Assembly (NCBI GenBank): GCA_964509545.1 | Contig: CAZDXQ010000035.1 | Span: 1-40,732 of the forward strand | Source: JADJWR01 sp964509545 | GTDB lineage: Bacteria > Pseudomonadota > Gammaproteobacteria > Burkholderiales > Burkholderiaceae_F | DNA length: 40,732 nt | Direction of reading: 5' to 3' | Program-made: the position numbers and the translations under genes | Part shown: positions 1 to 7,629 of the stretch, piece by piece | How the letters are laid out: the number at the start of each line of letters is the position of its first letter | How positions within the stretch are numbered: position 1 is the stretch's first letter | Notes under the pieces: model-generated | Seen by the model: only the letters and a program-made list of their open reading frames with translations | Databases searched by the model: none | Told to the model about the DNA's origin: nothing

Positions 1-55
1 CAATCGTCCCAACGTTCACATGCGGCTTGGTCCGCTCAAACTTGCCCTTTGCCAT
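1..55 (-). CDS. tuf: Elongation factor Tu, N-terminal fragment (cut by window edge)
   Basis: Only the first 18 codons lie in the window. They read MAKGKFERTKPHVNVGTI, the hallmark N-terminus of EF-Tu, the GTPase that delivers aminoacyl-tRNA to the ribosome. A GGGAG ribosome-binding sequence sits 7 nt upstream of the ATG. The gene runs off the left edge. The tRNA-Tyr, tRNA-Gly, tRNA-Thr, tuf order is the classical proteobacterial tufB-type arrangement, so tuf is probably co-transcribed with the tRNAs from the promoter at 561-589. Confidence 0.96.
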   Translation of the reverse strand, partial: MAKGKFERTKPHVNVGTI

Positions 56-117
56 TGCCGACTCCCTGTTGACCGTTGCCTACCCTGCCGTCGCCGCGCC
101 AGGCGGCGGTCTCAATC

Positions 118-192
<75 letters not shown>

Positions 193-313
193 CTGCTTGC
201 CTCGCCGTCGGCTGCCGTCTGGAGAAACCCCGTGCTGCCCAAGGGCCTGCGCCGTCCAGTGCCGCCCGCTTTTTATGATGTCAAACGCCTCGCAAACCAC
301 TCGTTGAAACTCT

Positions 314-387
314 TGGAGCGGGTGAAGGGAATCGAACCCTCGTCATAAGCTTGGAAGGCTTCTGCTCTACCATTGAGCTACACCCGC
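314..387 (-). tRNA. tRNA-Gly (anticodon TCC)
   Basis: A 74-nt minus-strand cloverleaf with acceptor stem GCGGGTG/CACCCGC, discriminator T and encoded CCA. The anticodon loop CTTCCAA gives anticodon TCC. The D arm has TAGCTCAATGGTAGAGC and the T arm GGTTCGATTCC. It is the middle gene of the Tyr-Gly-Thr-tuf unit. Confidence 0.96.
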
Positions 388-454
388 CCTTGACATGCCG
401 CCCGGCTGCTCCGTGTCGCCCGCCGACAGATCGCTTCGCCGACCGCGACGCCCT

Positions 455-540
455 TGGTGGAGGGGGTTGGATTCGAACCAACGTAGGCGTAAGCCAACAG
501 ATTTACAGTCTGCCCCCTTTAGCCGCTCGGGCACCCCTCC
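455..540 (-). tRNA. tRNA-Tyr (anticodon GTA)
   Basis: An 86-nt class II tRNA on the minus strand, with a long variable arm, as expected for bacterial tRNA-Tyr. The acceptor stem is GGAGGGG/CCCCTCC with an encoded CCA, and the anticodon loop is ACTGTAAAT (anticodon GTA). It is the first gene of the tRNA-tuf unit, about 14 nt after the predicted transcription start. Confidence 0.96.
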
Positions 541-560
541 GTCGCCGCAGAGAACCGCAA

Positions 561-589
561 ATTATGCTGTTGCAACATGGGCCTGTCAA
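561..589 (-). promoter_or_regulatory. Sigma-70 promoter of the tRNA-Tyr/Gly/Thr-tuf unit
   Basis: Reading the minus strand, a perfect -35 TTGACA (589-584) is followed after exactly 17 nt by the -10 CATAAT (566-561). The discriminator after the -10 is GC-rich, which is typical of stringently controlled tRNA and rRNA promoters. The expected start point is about 554, just ahead of tRNA-Tyr. This is one of the clearest promoters in the window. Confidence 0.85.
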
Positions 590-858
590 ACGAAGGCAGA
601 GTCGCGTTGTCCCGCTCGCCGGCGCAGGCGTTCGTTCGTCGTGAGCGGCCGCAATCTGTCCGGCAGGTCAAGGGGGCGCACCTCCCTTCCGGAAGACGGC
701 ATGTCTGGGTAACGCCGCGGATGTCGACCCGATGCCGCCGCGTCTAGCGTCAGGCTCCTTCGCCGACGGCGATGAAAGTGACCGCTCGCATTCAGACAAT
801 CCCGCTCCAAGACTCGATCCGCCCGCCCCGATACGACACTTCCCTAATGGAGATTGCC
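590..858. other. Intergenic region between the tRNA promoter and the MBL-fold gene
   Basis: About 270 bp between divergent units. Several short open frames cross it, but none has a ribosome-binding site or a recognisable product. The plus-strand promoter of the downstream gene must lie here, but I see no convincing -35/-10 pair. Confidence 0.5.
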
Positions 859-1818
859 ATGAGCAGAGCGTTCGCCTCCCGTGCCGATCTGACGCCCAAG
901 CAGACGAGCTTCATTCGCCTGTCCGAACATGCCTACGCCTACACGGCAGAGGGCGACCCGAACTCCGGTGTCGTCGTTGGAGACAACGCTGCGCTCGTCG
1001 TGGACACCACCGCCACGCCGGTCATGGCGCAGCACCTGATCCGACACATCCGCAGCGTCACCGACAAGCCGATCAAGTATGTCGTGCTGTCGCACTACCA
1101 CGCGGTTCGCGTTCTCGGTGCGTCGGCCTACTTTGCCGAAGGCGCGCAGGAGGTCATCGCCAGCCGCGGCACCTATGAACTGATCGCCGAACGCGGTGCG
1201 CAGGATATGCAGTCAGAGATTGAACGCTTTCCCCGCTTGTTCGATGCGGTCGACTCGGTGCCGGGGCTGACCTGGCCCTCCATGGTTTTCGAACGTGACC
1301 TGACGCTGTTCCTCGGCAAACTAGAGGTGCAGATCCGGCATGTCGGCATGGGGCACACCAAGGGCGACACAATCGTCTGGCTGCCGCGGGAAAAGGTGCT
1401 GTTCTCGGGTGACCTCGTGGAATACGGCGCGGCCGCTTACGCCGGGGACGCGCAGCTCGCCCACTGGCCGCAAACCCTCGAGGCACTGCGTGCGCTCGGG
1501 CCGGAGAAACTCGTGCCGGGGCGCGGTCCGGCTTTGCGTACCCCCCAGGAGGCCAACCGGGCAATCGATTACACGAAGTCTTTTGTCGAGGTGCTTTACT
1601 CGGCAGCACGCGAGAGCGTTGCTGCCGGCCACGATCTGAAGCGGGCATTCGCCCATGCACGCGCCAAGATGGACCCGCTGTTCGGCGATGTCTTCATCTA
1701 TGAGCACTGCCTGCCGTTCGACGTCGCGCGCGCCTTCGATGAAGCGAGCGGCGTCGGTCATCCGCGCATCTGGACCGCAGAGCGCGACCGGCAGATGTGG
1801 CAGGCGCTGCAGGCCTGA
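859..1818 (+). CDS. MBL-fold metallohydrolase-like protein with altered zinc site
   Basis: A 319-residue protein of the metallo-beta-lactamase superfamily. I chose the ATG at 859 because GGAG lies 8 nt upstream; the frame is open further upstream without such a signal. The fold markers are in order: strand and turn GDNAALVVDTT (residues 41-51), the first metal motif SHYHAVR (78-84), MGHTKGD (164-170), SGDLVEYG (183-190) and PGRGPAL (220-226). In canonical members these read HxHxDH, H, D and PGHG. Here H79, H81, H166 and D185 are kept, but the Asp and His of HxHxDH are V83 and R84, and the His of PGHG is R222. The predicted Zn2 site is therefore missing while Zn1 is intact. The substrate is unknown. 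It lies convergent to the LytTR regulator and has no obvious operon partner. Confidence 0.88.
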   Translation: MSRAFASRADLTPKQTSFIRLSEHAYAYTAEGDPNSGVVVGDNAALVVDTTATPVMAQHLIRHIRSVTDKPIKYVVLSHYHAVRVLGASAYFAEGAQEVIASRGTYELIAERGAQDMQSEIERFPRLFDAVDSVPGLTWPSMVFERDLTLFLGKLEVQIRHVGMGHTKGDTIVWLPREKVLFSGDLVEYGAAAYAGDAQLAHWPQTLEALRALGPEKLVPGRGPALRTPQEANRAIDYTKSFVEVLYSAARESVAAGHDLKRAFAHARAKMDPLFGDVFIYEHCLPFDVARAFDEASGVGHPRIWTAERDRQMWQALQA

Positions 1819-1919
1819 GATCACCGCGCGTGCGCGCCGACAGTGCCCGGCATCGGCGCGCGACGGGGAAAAAGGGCGTGTCCGGCGGACCCGGCGATGA
1901 GCGCGCGACGCGGACGCGA

Positions 1920-2702
1920 CTACATCTGCTTGAACAGATGCGTGTAGTTGCGGCTGACTTCCAGTTTCTCGGCGAAGTTCCTCAACTGCACCAACTGGCG
2001 GCCGCGCAGATCGCGCGTGACGCCGGCGATCGCCTTGACGTTGACGATGGTCGCCCGATGGATCTGCCAGAACTGCTCGGGATCGAGTGACTCGACCAGT
2101 TCCTTGATCGGCTTGCGGATCAGCGCCTCGTAGGTCTCGGTCTGCACCCGGGTGTACTTCTCGTCCGAGGTGAAGAACAGCACTTCGGCCACGGGAATCA
2201 TGCGGATCTGCTGTCCCATCGAAGCCTGGATCCACTGAAGGTACTGCCCCTTCCGTCGCGCCGATGCGTCTGTCGCCCCAGGACCATCGAGCCGCGCCGC
2301 CAGGCTTTCGAGCAGTGCACCGAGGTCGGCGGGGCGTCCGCCGAGTCGCTTCTTCAGCCGCGCCACGGTCAGCGCCAGCCTTTCGCTGTCTGCCGGCTTC
2401 AGCACGTAGTCGACCGCCCCCTGCTCGAAGGCGTCGACCGCGTATTCGCTATACGCCGTGATGAAGACGACATGGCAGGCGTCACCGATTTCACGCGCCG
2501 CCTCCACCCCCGTCATCCCTGGCATGCGTATATCGAGAAACACCAGATCGGGCTGGTGCGCCATCACCGCGTCGACCGCCTCGCGGCCGTTCTTCGCCTC
2601 GGCAACGATCTGGAGTTCAGGCCAGACGTCGGCGAGCCGGGCGCGCAACTGTTCGCGCATCAGACGCTCATCGTCGGCAATCACGGCTCGAACTGTGTTC
2701 AT
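1920..2702 (-). CDS. LytTR-family DNA-binding response regulator
   Basis: A 260-residue response regulator. The N-terminal receiver domain (about 1-120) has the acidic pair D10/D11, phospho-acceptor D57 in LVFLDIRMPGMTG, T82 in ITAYSEYAVDAF and K102 in YVLKPAD. A variable linker (about 121-150) leads to a LytTR DNA-binding domain (about 155-258) with the typical sequences EVLFFTSDEKYTRV and FWQIHRATIVNVKAI. LytTR regulators bind imperfect direct repeats through beta strands. It sits 56 bp downstream of the histidine kinase gene in the same direction, so the two form a LytS/LytR-type two-component pair. Target genes cannot be read from the sequence. Confidence 0.94.
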   Translation of the reverse strand: MNTVRAVIADDERLMREQLRARLADVWPELQIVAEAKNGREAVDAVMAHQPDLVFLDIRMPGMTGVEAAREIGDACHVVFITAYSEYAVDAFEQGAVDYVLKPADSERLALTVARLKKRLGGRPADLGALLESLAARLDGPGATDASARRKGQYLQWIQASMGQQIRMIPVAEVLFFTSDEKYTRVQTETYEALIRKPIKELVESLDPEQFWQIHRATIVNVKAIAGVTRDLRGRQLVQLRNFAEKLEVSRNYTHLFKQM

Positions 2703-2758
2703 GACGCGATCCTAGCGCCGCCTGCGCCAGAGCTGAACCTCGCGCGCGGCACACGACT

Positions 2759-4240
2759 TCAGGCAGCGACTCCGGCCGACGTGTGCGGCACGGCATCACG
2801 GTCGAGGTCGGGCTCGTAGGGAACCTCGACCGTGGCGATGGTGCCCGCCGGCGCATTCGCCTCGATCGTGAATCTTGCCCGACCGCCATAGAGCGCCGCG
2901 AGCCGTTCGCGCACGTTCGCCAGCCCGACGCCGGTGCCAGCCTTGCCGCCGACGCCGAACCCTAGACCGGTGTCGGCAACGGTCACTCGTAGGTTGCCGT
3001 TGGCGATGTCGGCAGTGACCGTAATCGAGCCGCCTTCCGGTTTGGGCTCGAGCGCGTGCTTGATGGCGTTCTCGACCAGCGACTGCAGGACCATCGGCGG
3101 AAACTGGGCGCTCATCAGCCCCTGGGGCACCGTGATCGCGAACTGCAGTCGGTCCTCCATTCGCACCTTGAGGATCTCAAGATAGCTGCGCACAAGGGAC
3201 AGTTCCTTGCCCAATGTGGTCGAACCCTCGCGCATTTGTGGCAATGCCGCCCGCAGGTACTGGATCAGGTTCTTCTGCATCTTCGAGGCGCGAGCCGGGT
3301 CAGTTTCGATCAGATAGTCGACCGAGGCCAGCGTGTTGAAGAGGAAGTGCGGCTCGACCTGGGCCTGCATCATCTTCAGCTGCGCCTCGACAAGCTGCCG
3401 TTTCAAACCTTCCTCTGCCGCAGTTGCGCTGGCCGCCCGGGCGCGCGTTTCCGCCTTGCGCTTGCTGCCGAGCAGAACCTTCGCGATCACCGAGGTCACG
3501 ATCAGCAGCATCAGGAAACTCATGAACCAATCGCTCGACCGTTCCCGATAAACGCGTGTGGTCCGCGCGACCTGGCGATCGACCTGCTCCTGGACGATGG
3601 CCTCGATCCGGTCGCGCGCCGACTCGATCGCCTCCGTCATCTTGTCCGGGTCGACCAACACGCCGGAGGGCGCGACCAGCACGCCACTGCCGGCCCTCGT
3701 GGTCGATTCTTCGGGCAGGTCTTCGACGCGAACGCCCTGGCTGTCGATCTTGAGCGTCACGTTCTTGCCGTCCCTGCGGGCCAAGATGCGGACGCCGTCC
3801 CGGTCAACCTTCACCTGCGCCTGGTCTCCCACCGCAGGCCCGGGAGGGGCCGCCGGAACGGGCGGAGCCGCGCCGGGCGGCGGCGGCTTTGCTTCAGGCG
3901 CCGGCACCGGTGGCGCAGGCTCGACGCGAACCCCCTCAGGAGTCACCGACACTACGACATTGACCTTGTCCCTTGGGTCGGTCGTATCGACGACGATCGA
4001 CGGTCCAGAGTCGAACAGCCAGCTGTTCAGCATCCCGCCCGCGATCAACAGCAGCACCGACAGCAGGAAGAACTTGCCCCAGCCGATCCGCGCCAGCCAG
4101 TCGCCGAAACGCCTGGCCGCCGTTGCCAGCCATGGCGCGGCCGCGCGCGCGCCAGCCGCGATGTCCGCGGCCAACTGCCCACCGAGACCGCGGCGGCGGT
4201 CATCGTGGCCTTCGACGGCGGGTTTGGCGTCGGCATCCAT
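2759..4240 (-). CDS. LytS/YehU-type sensor histidine kinase with proline-rich periplasmic domain
   Basis: A 493-residue membrane sensor kinase. Residues 54-76 and 238-257 are hydrophobic membrane segments, so residues 77-237 should be periplasmic. That region is Pro/Ala-rich in its middle (108-136) and has three short beta-like repeats ending in GVRV or GVRI. After TM2 a coiled-coil-like stretch leads to the His_kinase (PF06580) motif QVEPHFLFNTL with H298 as phosphorylation site. The HATPase domain follows, with N-box LVENAIKHAL, DTGLGFG and GTGVGLANVRERL. It probably phosphorylates the LytTR regulator encoded 56 bp downstream. The periplasmic part resembles no sensor domain I recognise, so the ligand is unknown. 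Confidence 0.93.
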   Translation of the reverse strand: MDADAKPAVEGHDDRRRGLGGQLAADIAAGARAAAPWLATAARRFGDWLARIGWGKFFLLSVLLLIAGGMLNSWLFDSGPSIVVDTTDPRDKVNVVVSVTPEGVRVEPAPPVPAPEAKPPPPGAAPPVPAAPPGPAVGDQAQVKVDRDGVRILARRDGKNVTLKIDSQGVRVEDLPEESTTRAGSGVLVAPSGVLVDPDKMTEAIESARDRIEAIVQEQVDRQVARTTRVYRERSSDWFMSFLMLLIVTSVIAKVLLGSKRKAETRARAASATAAEEGLKRQLVEAQLKMMQAQVEPHFLFNTLASVDYLIETDPARASKMQKNLIQYLRAALPQMREGSTTLGKELSLVRSYLEILKVRMEDRLQFAITVPQGLMSAQFPPMVLQSLVENAIKHALEPKPEGGSITVTADIANGNLRVTVADTGLGFGVGGKAGTGVGLANVRERLAALYGGRARFTIEANAPAGTIATVEVPYEPDLDRDAVPHTSAGVAA

Positions 4241-4371
4241 CGAATGAGCAGCACCTCGCCTCGAAGAAGGCGAGCTGACCGAACTTTACCGGGCGGGCTG
4301 CAAGAATGCCGAGGCACCTGCGACAGGGCGCGTAATTCGTCGGCCAGAACGCAGCCGCTGCGATCAGCCGG

Positions 4372-4725
4372 TCATTCGACGCCCATCGCGCGCAGGATCA
4401 GCGAGCCGAAGAGCAGCGTCCAGCCGACCGCGGCCATGCGCTCAGACCAAGGGTGGGTGACGCGAATCCGCTCTGTCTGCCGCTGCATCTCGGCGGCAGA
4501 TACCTTTTTCTTCGCGGCGTCGCTGATGATCGAGCGGACCAATGGGAACTGGTGCATCAGCGACAGCATCAGGCAGACGACGCCGGCATCCCCTGCCGCG
4601 TTCGCCACCCGGCCCGCCTCCAGATCGACAAGGGCGAACGCGCCCATCATCGCGCTGAAGCCGAACAGCAGGCCGCGCCAAAGGCGTTCATTGACATCGC
4701 CGGGCGTGGTCGAAGGCTGTTTCAT
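4372..4725 (-). CDS. Small integral membrane protein of the kinase/regulator unit
   Basis: A 117-residue protein with three predicted membrane stretches: about 17-35 (RGLLFGFSAMMGAFALVDL), 43-63 (AGDAGVVCLMLSLMHQFPLV) and 95-114 (ERMAAVGWTLLFGSLILRAM). Between the second and third is a charged loop, DAAKKKVSAAEMQRQTERIR. An AAGG sequence lies close upstream of the ATG. It is the first gene of the minus-strand unit, 131 bp ahead of the kinase gene. I do not recognise a family. Its position suggests an accessory role in the two-component system, which is inference only. Confidence 0.75.
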   Translation of the reverse strand: MKQPSTTPGDVNERLWRGLLFGFSAMMGAFALVDLEAGRVANAAGDAGVVCLMLSLMHQFPLVRSIISDAAKKKVSAAEMQRQTERIRVTHPWSERMAAVGWTLLFGSLILRAMGVE

Positions 4726-5327
4726 CGCCTTTTCACGATCGACCGCGGCAGCCGCACTGTTCCTTCATCGTCCACACCCATCCCGATCCGGCGTTCATCC
4801 GCTCGGCGGTGAGGCCACGTTCGCTTGATCCGCTCGAAAATGGATCTCGCCGCCTCGACGGCGCCCGGCCGCGTGCGCCCTTGCTCGGCCACGTCGCCCG
4901 AAAGGACCCATCAGCCTTTCGACCGGCAGGCGCGACCGCAAGTTCACGTCACCGCTCGGCGCACCGCAGGCCACTGCCGCGAGCGGAGCATCGACTGACC
5001 TCGGGGCCTGAACCTTTCCTGCTGCAACCTTGCCGGATTGCGCGCCGGCCCTGATGCCAGCAAACAGCTCAAGGCGCGCGGCCGTGTACCTCGAAACGCG
5101 GCCGATCCAAGGAGGTCGCCCGTCTACCCCTGGCGACACGCCCGCCGCCGGCCTGCGGTCCAATCCGCTCCGTTGGCAGGACGCAAACTCCCCGACAAAT
5201 CGCAGCGACGTTCACCGCGTGGATCCTGATCGATGTCCTGACGCACACGGCACCTTCCATCGACACTGGCCGATCAGATCCGCCCCTGGGCGCGACAAAT
5301 CCGCCGCGCCGGTGCGCCCGTTCGGCG
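4726..5327. other. 600-bp intergenic region, no gene recognised
   Basis: This stretch lies between the 3' end of gspC and the 5' end of the small membrane protein gene, both on the minus strand. Several open frames cross it, including complement(4795..5163). They are Arg/Gly/Pro-rich, lack ribosome-binding sites and match nothing I know. It should hold the promoter of the kinase unit, but no clear sigma-70 hexamers are visible and no strong terminator follows gspC. Confidence 0.5.
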
Positions 5328-6065
5328 TTATTGGCTGAGCGGCCGCGCTGATCCCGAGCGACGGGCCGGCGATTCCGCAGCCGTGTCGTCCGCCGATGGA
5401 ACAGGCTGCGGCGACATCGGCGCGGGCGGCGCCTGCATCTGCAGCGGTTGCGGCTGCTGCAGGGGTGGCTGCTGTACCTGCGGCGGCGGTTGCAGTTGCG
5501 CCGGCGGCGCAATCGGCTGCGGCGTCGCCAACGGCCGTGGTGGCAGCGGTCGCTGCGCAACGCCCGCCGGTTGCCCGCCCGTGGCAACGGTCGGCGCCGT
5601 CAGCGTATTGCCTTCACGGGCGTAGCCCGGCGGCGGTGGACTGCCGCCGACCCTCAGCATTTCCTGCACAGGCAGCGCGATATCGCGTCGGGCTCCACCC
5701 TGCTCGATCGTGACCGCGTCCTTGCGGACCTCGACGAGCTTGGCGCCAGGAGCCACCTCCTGGTTCACCAGGTACACCCGCGCCGGCTTGCCGTCGATAG
5801 CAAGTACTGCGGCCGAATCGGGTCCGGCCGCAAATGCTCCCAGCGCCTGCACGTTCATCGCCAGCTGGACCGGCGCGGCTTGCACCAGTCCGAACATCCG
5901 CGCCGCCAGCATTGGATCGGCCTCGCGCGGCGCCGCCGCCGGCTGCAGGGGCGGCATGGCCGCCGGCGGCGGCGTCATGATGCGGATCGCCCAGTACGCC
6001 GCGATCGCACACACCAGTGCAAGCATCAATACATGCAACAAGATCTTGAGCGATTTGTTCAGCAT
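5328..6065 (-). CDS. gspC: Type II secretion inner-membrane protein GspC, with Pro/Gln-rich tail
   Basis: A 245-residue GspC-like protein. In T2SS, GspC links the inner-membrane platform (GspL/GspM) to the secretin GspD. Residues 6-31 (KILLHVLMLALVCAIAAYWA) form the single membrane segment. Residues about 50-140 match the homology region: LAARMFGLV, then VLAIDGKPARVYLVNQEV and IALPVQEMLRVGG. The last roughly 100 residues are low-complexity Pro/Gln/Ala sequence in place of the PDZ or coiled-coil end found in many GspC proteins. The ATG at 6065 is preferred because GGAGG lies about 12 nt upstream; an in-frame GTG at 6077 would sit almost on that site. The gene is divergent from gspG, unlike the common layout with gspC heading the operon. 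Confidence 0.87.
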   Translation of the reverse strand: MLNKSLKILLHVLMLALVCAIAAYWAIRIMTPPPAAMPPLQPAAAPREADPMLAARMFGLVQAAPVQLAMNVQALGAFAAGPDSAAVLAIDGKPARVYLVNQEVAPGAKLVEVRKDAVTIEQGGARRDIALPVQEMLRVGGSPPPPGYAREGNTLTAPTVATGGQPAGVAQRPLPPRPLATPQPIAPPAQLQPPPQVQQPPLQQPQPLQMQAPPAPMSPQPVPSADDTAAESPARRSGSARPLSQ

Positions 6066-6297
6066 CTCGACCGGCACCCTCCGCAGAGTGCATCTTGCCT
6101 GTCGCCGGGGCGGGGACGCTCATCCGCAGGCATTAGTGCCCGCAGCCGTGGCAGACGCAGACCGGTGGCAGGCGCGTTGATAATATCGTTGCCGTGTGCC
6201 GCTGCGCAGTCTACGCAGTGTCGGCGTGTCGACGCGACGGCTTCCCGGTAAAACAAACTGCTACGGTACACCGATGTTGCTGAACCCCCGTCGAACC

Positions 6298-6735
6298 ATG
6301 CGCACCGGGCGGCGGCTGCGCGGCTTCACGCTGATCGAGATCATGGTCGTGATCACGATCCTCGGCATCCTCGCCGCGCTGATCGTTCCGCGCGTTGTCG
6401 GCCGGACTGACGACGCGCGCGTAGCTGCGGCCAAACAGGACATCGCTTCGCTAATGCAGGCGCTGAAACTGTACCGGCTCGACAACGGCGCTTATCCGAG
6501 CACCGAGCAGGGCCTGAAGGCGCTGCTGGCGAAGCCAACGATCGAGCCGATTCCGCAGAACTGGAAGCAAGGCGGCTATCTGGAGCGCAGCTCGGTGCCC
6601 AAGGATCCGTGGGGCAATGAGTACAAGTACCTGAACCCGGGTCTGCGCGGCGAAATCGACGTCTTCAGCTATGGCCGCGACGGTCAATCCGGCGGCGAGA
6701 GCGTCGACGGCGACATCGGCTCGTGGCAGCTATAG
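6298..6735 (+). CDS. gspG: Type II secretion major pseudopilin GspG
   Basis: A 145-residue major pseudopilin, which polymerises into the periplasmic T2SS pseudopilus. The type IV prepilin leader is MRTGRRLRG followed by FTLIEIMVVITILGILAALI, with cleavage between G and F and the conserved E5. The downstream pseudopilin core contains AAAKQDIASLMQALKLYRLDNGAYPSTEQGLKAL, and the C-terminal part (KDPWGNEYKY, YGRDGQSGGE) matches the calcium-binding GspG region. I chose the ATG at 6298 because it gives a normal 9-residue leader. The ATG at 6274 is in frame and also possible, and neither has a strong ribosome-binding site. It is the first gene of the large T2SS operon. Confidence 0.95.
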   Translation: MRTGRRLRGFTLIEIMVVITILGILAALIVPRVVGRTDDARVAAAKQDIASLMQALKLYRLDNGAYPSTEQGLKALLAKPTIEPIPQNWKQGGYLERSSVPKDPWGNEYKYLNPGLRGEIDVFSYGRDGQSGGESVDGDIGSWQL

Positions 6736-7253
6736 ACACGCTCCGCCAGGCCGCACGCCGCGCGCGCAGCGGCGGCTTCACGCTGCTCGAACTGCTGGTC
6801 GTGATCGTGCTCGCCGGCATCCTGCTTTCGATCGTCACCATCACCGTCACACCCGACGAGCGACAGCAGCTCGCGCGCGAGGCGCAGCGAGTCGGCCAGT
6901 TGTTCGCCATCGCCGCCGACGAATCACGGATCCGCCAGCAGCCGATCCTGTGGGAGGCCGACCTGAACGGTTACCGCTTCGTGACGCTGGTCGGGGGCGA
7001 GCGGCAGCTGCTCACGGGCGATGACCTGCTGCGCGAGCGCAGCTGGCGCGAACCCCTGCAGACGCTGGCCCTCGTCGCCGCCGGCGCGGACCGGCCGACG
7101 CAGACGCTGCTCGGCCCGGGCGCCCCGCCGCTTCGGGTGGCGATCGCGCGTGAATGGATCCAGCCGCCGCTGCGGCTCGAACTGGCCACCGCGGCGGCGC
7201 GCGTGACGATCGACTTCGACGAGCGCGGCCGTGGCACGGTCCAGATGCACTGA
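6723..7253 (+). CDS. gspH: Type II secretion minor pseudopilin GspH
   Basis: A 176-residue minor pseudopilin. A basic leader (about 18 residues) ends in SGG before FTLLELLVVIVLAGILLSIV, with the conserved E5 and a hydrophobic helix. The rest is the divergent GspH beta domain, with REAQRVGQLFAIAADESRIR and QPILWEADLNGYRFV typical of the family. The start is GTG at 6723, overlapping gspG by 13 bp, which suggests translational coupling. In T2SS, GspH is thought to bridge the minor pseudopilin tip complex and GspG. Confidence 0.92.
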   Translation: MAAIDTLRQAARRARSGGFTLLELLVVIVLAGILLSIVTITVTPDERQQLAREAQRVGQLFAIAADESRIRQQPILWEADLNGYRFVTLVGGERQLLTGDDLLRERSWREPLQTLALVAAGADRPTQTLLGPGAPPLRVAIAREWIQPPLRLELATAAARVTIDFDERGRGTVQMH

Positions 7254-7629
7254 ACGGCCCCGACGCGCCCAGCGCGCGTTCACGCTGCTCGAGGTACTGG
7301 TCGCGCTGGTGATCATCGGCGTGGCACTTTCGGCAGCGATGCGCGGCGCGCTCTCGCTGACCGGCGCCGCCGAGGACACGCGCTACGCGATGCTGGCCAC
7401 GATGGTGGCCGAGAATCGGCTGCTCGAGCTTCGTCTGGCCCGCGAGAGCCTCGAGATCGGCCAGACGACAACCCCCTGCACGCAGGCAAACGTCGAGTTC
7501 CTCTGCGAGCAGACGGTGAAGTCGACACCGAATCCGTTCTTCCGCCGCGTCGAGCTGCAGGTATTTCGCGGCGGCGGCGAACAGCGCCGCCGCTATGCCG
7601 AGATGATGGCCGTTCTGCCGACCAGCTGA
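7231..7629 (+). CDS. gspI: Type II secretion minor pseudopilin GspI
   Basis: A 132-residue minor pseudopilin. The GTG at 7231 overlaps gspH by 23 bp. The leader is MARSRCTERPRRAQRA, followed by FTLLEVLVALVIIGVALSAA with the conserved E5. The residue just before the cleavage site is Ala rather than the usual Gly. The sequence VAENRLLELRLARE is typical of GspI. GspI forms the pseudopilus tip with GspJ and GspK. The gene overlaps the gspJ start by one base. Confidence 0.92.
   Translation: MARSRCTERPRRAQRAFTLLEVLVALVIIGVALSAAMRGALSLTGAAEDTRYAMLATMVAENRLLELRLARESLEIGQTTTPCTQANVEFLCEQTVKSTPNPFFRRVELQVFRGGGEQRRRYAEMMAVLPTS

Noticed and set aside
3056..4828. 590-codon plus-strand frame opposite the histidine kinase
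   Set aside because: Antisense to the kinase and small membrane protein; no motif and no ribosome-binding site.
4795..5163. 122-codon minus-strand frame in the 600-bp gap
   Set aside because: Arg/Gly-rich, no start signal, no recognisable fold. Kept only as intergenic sequence.
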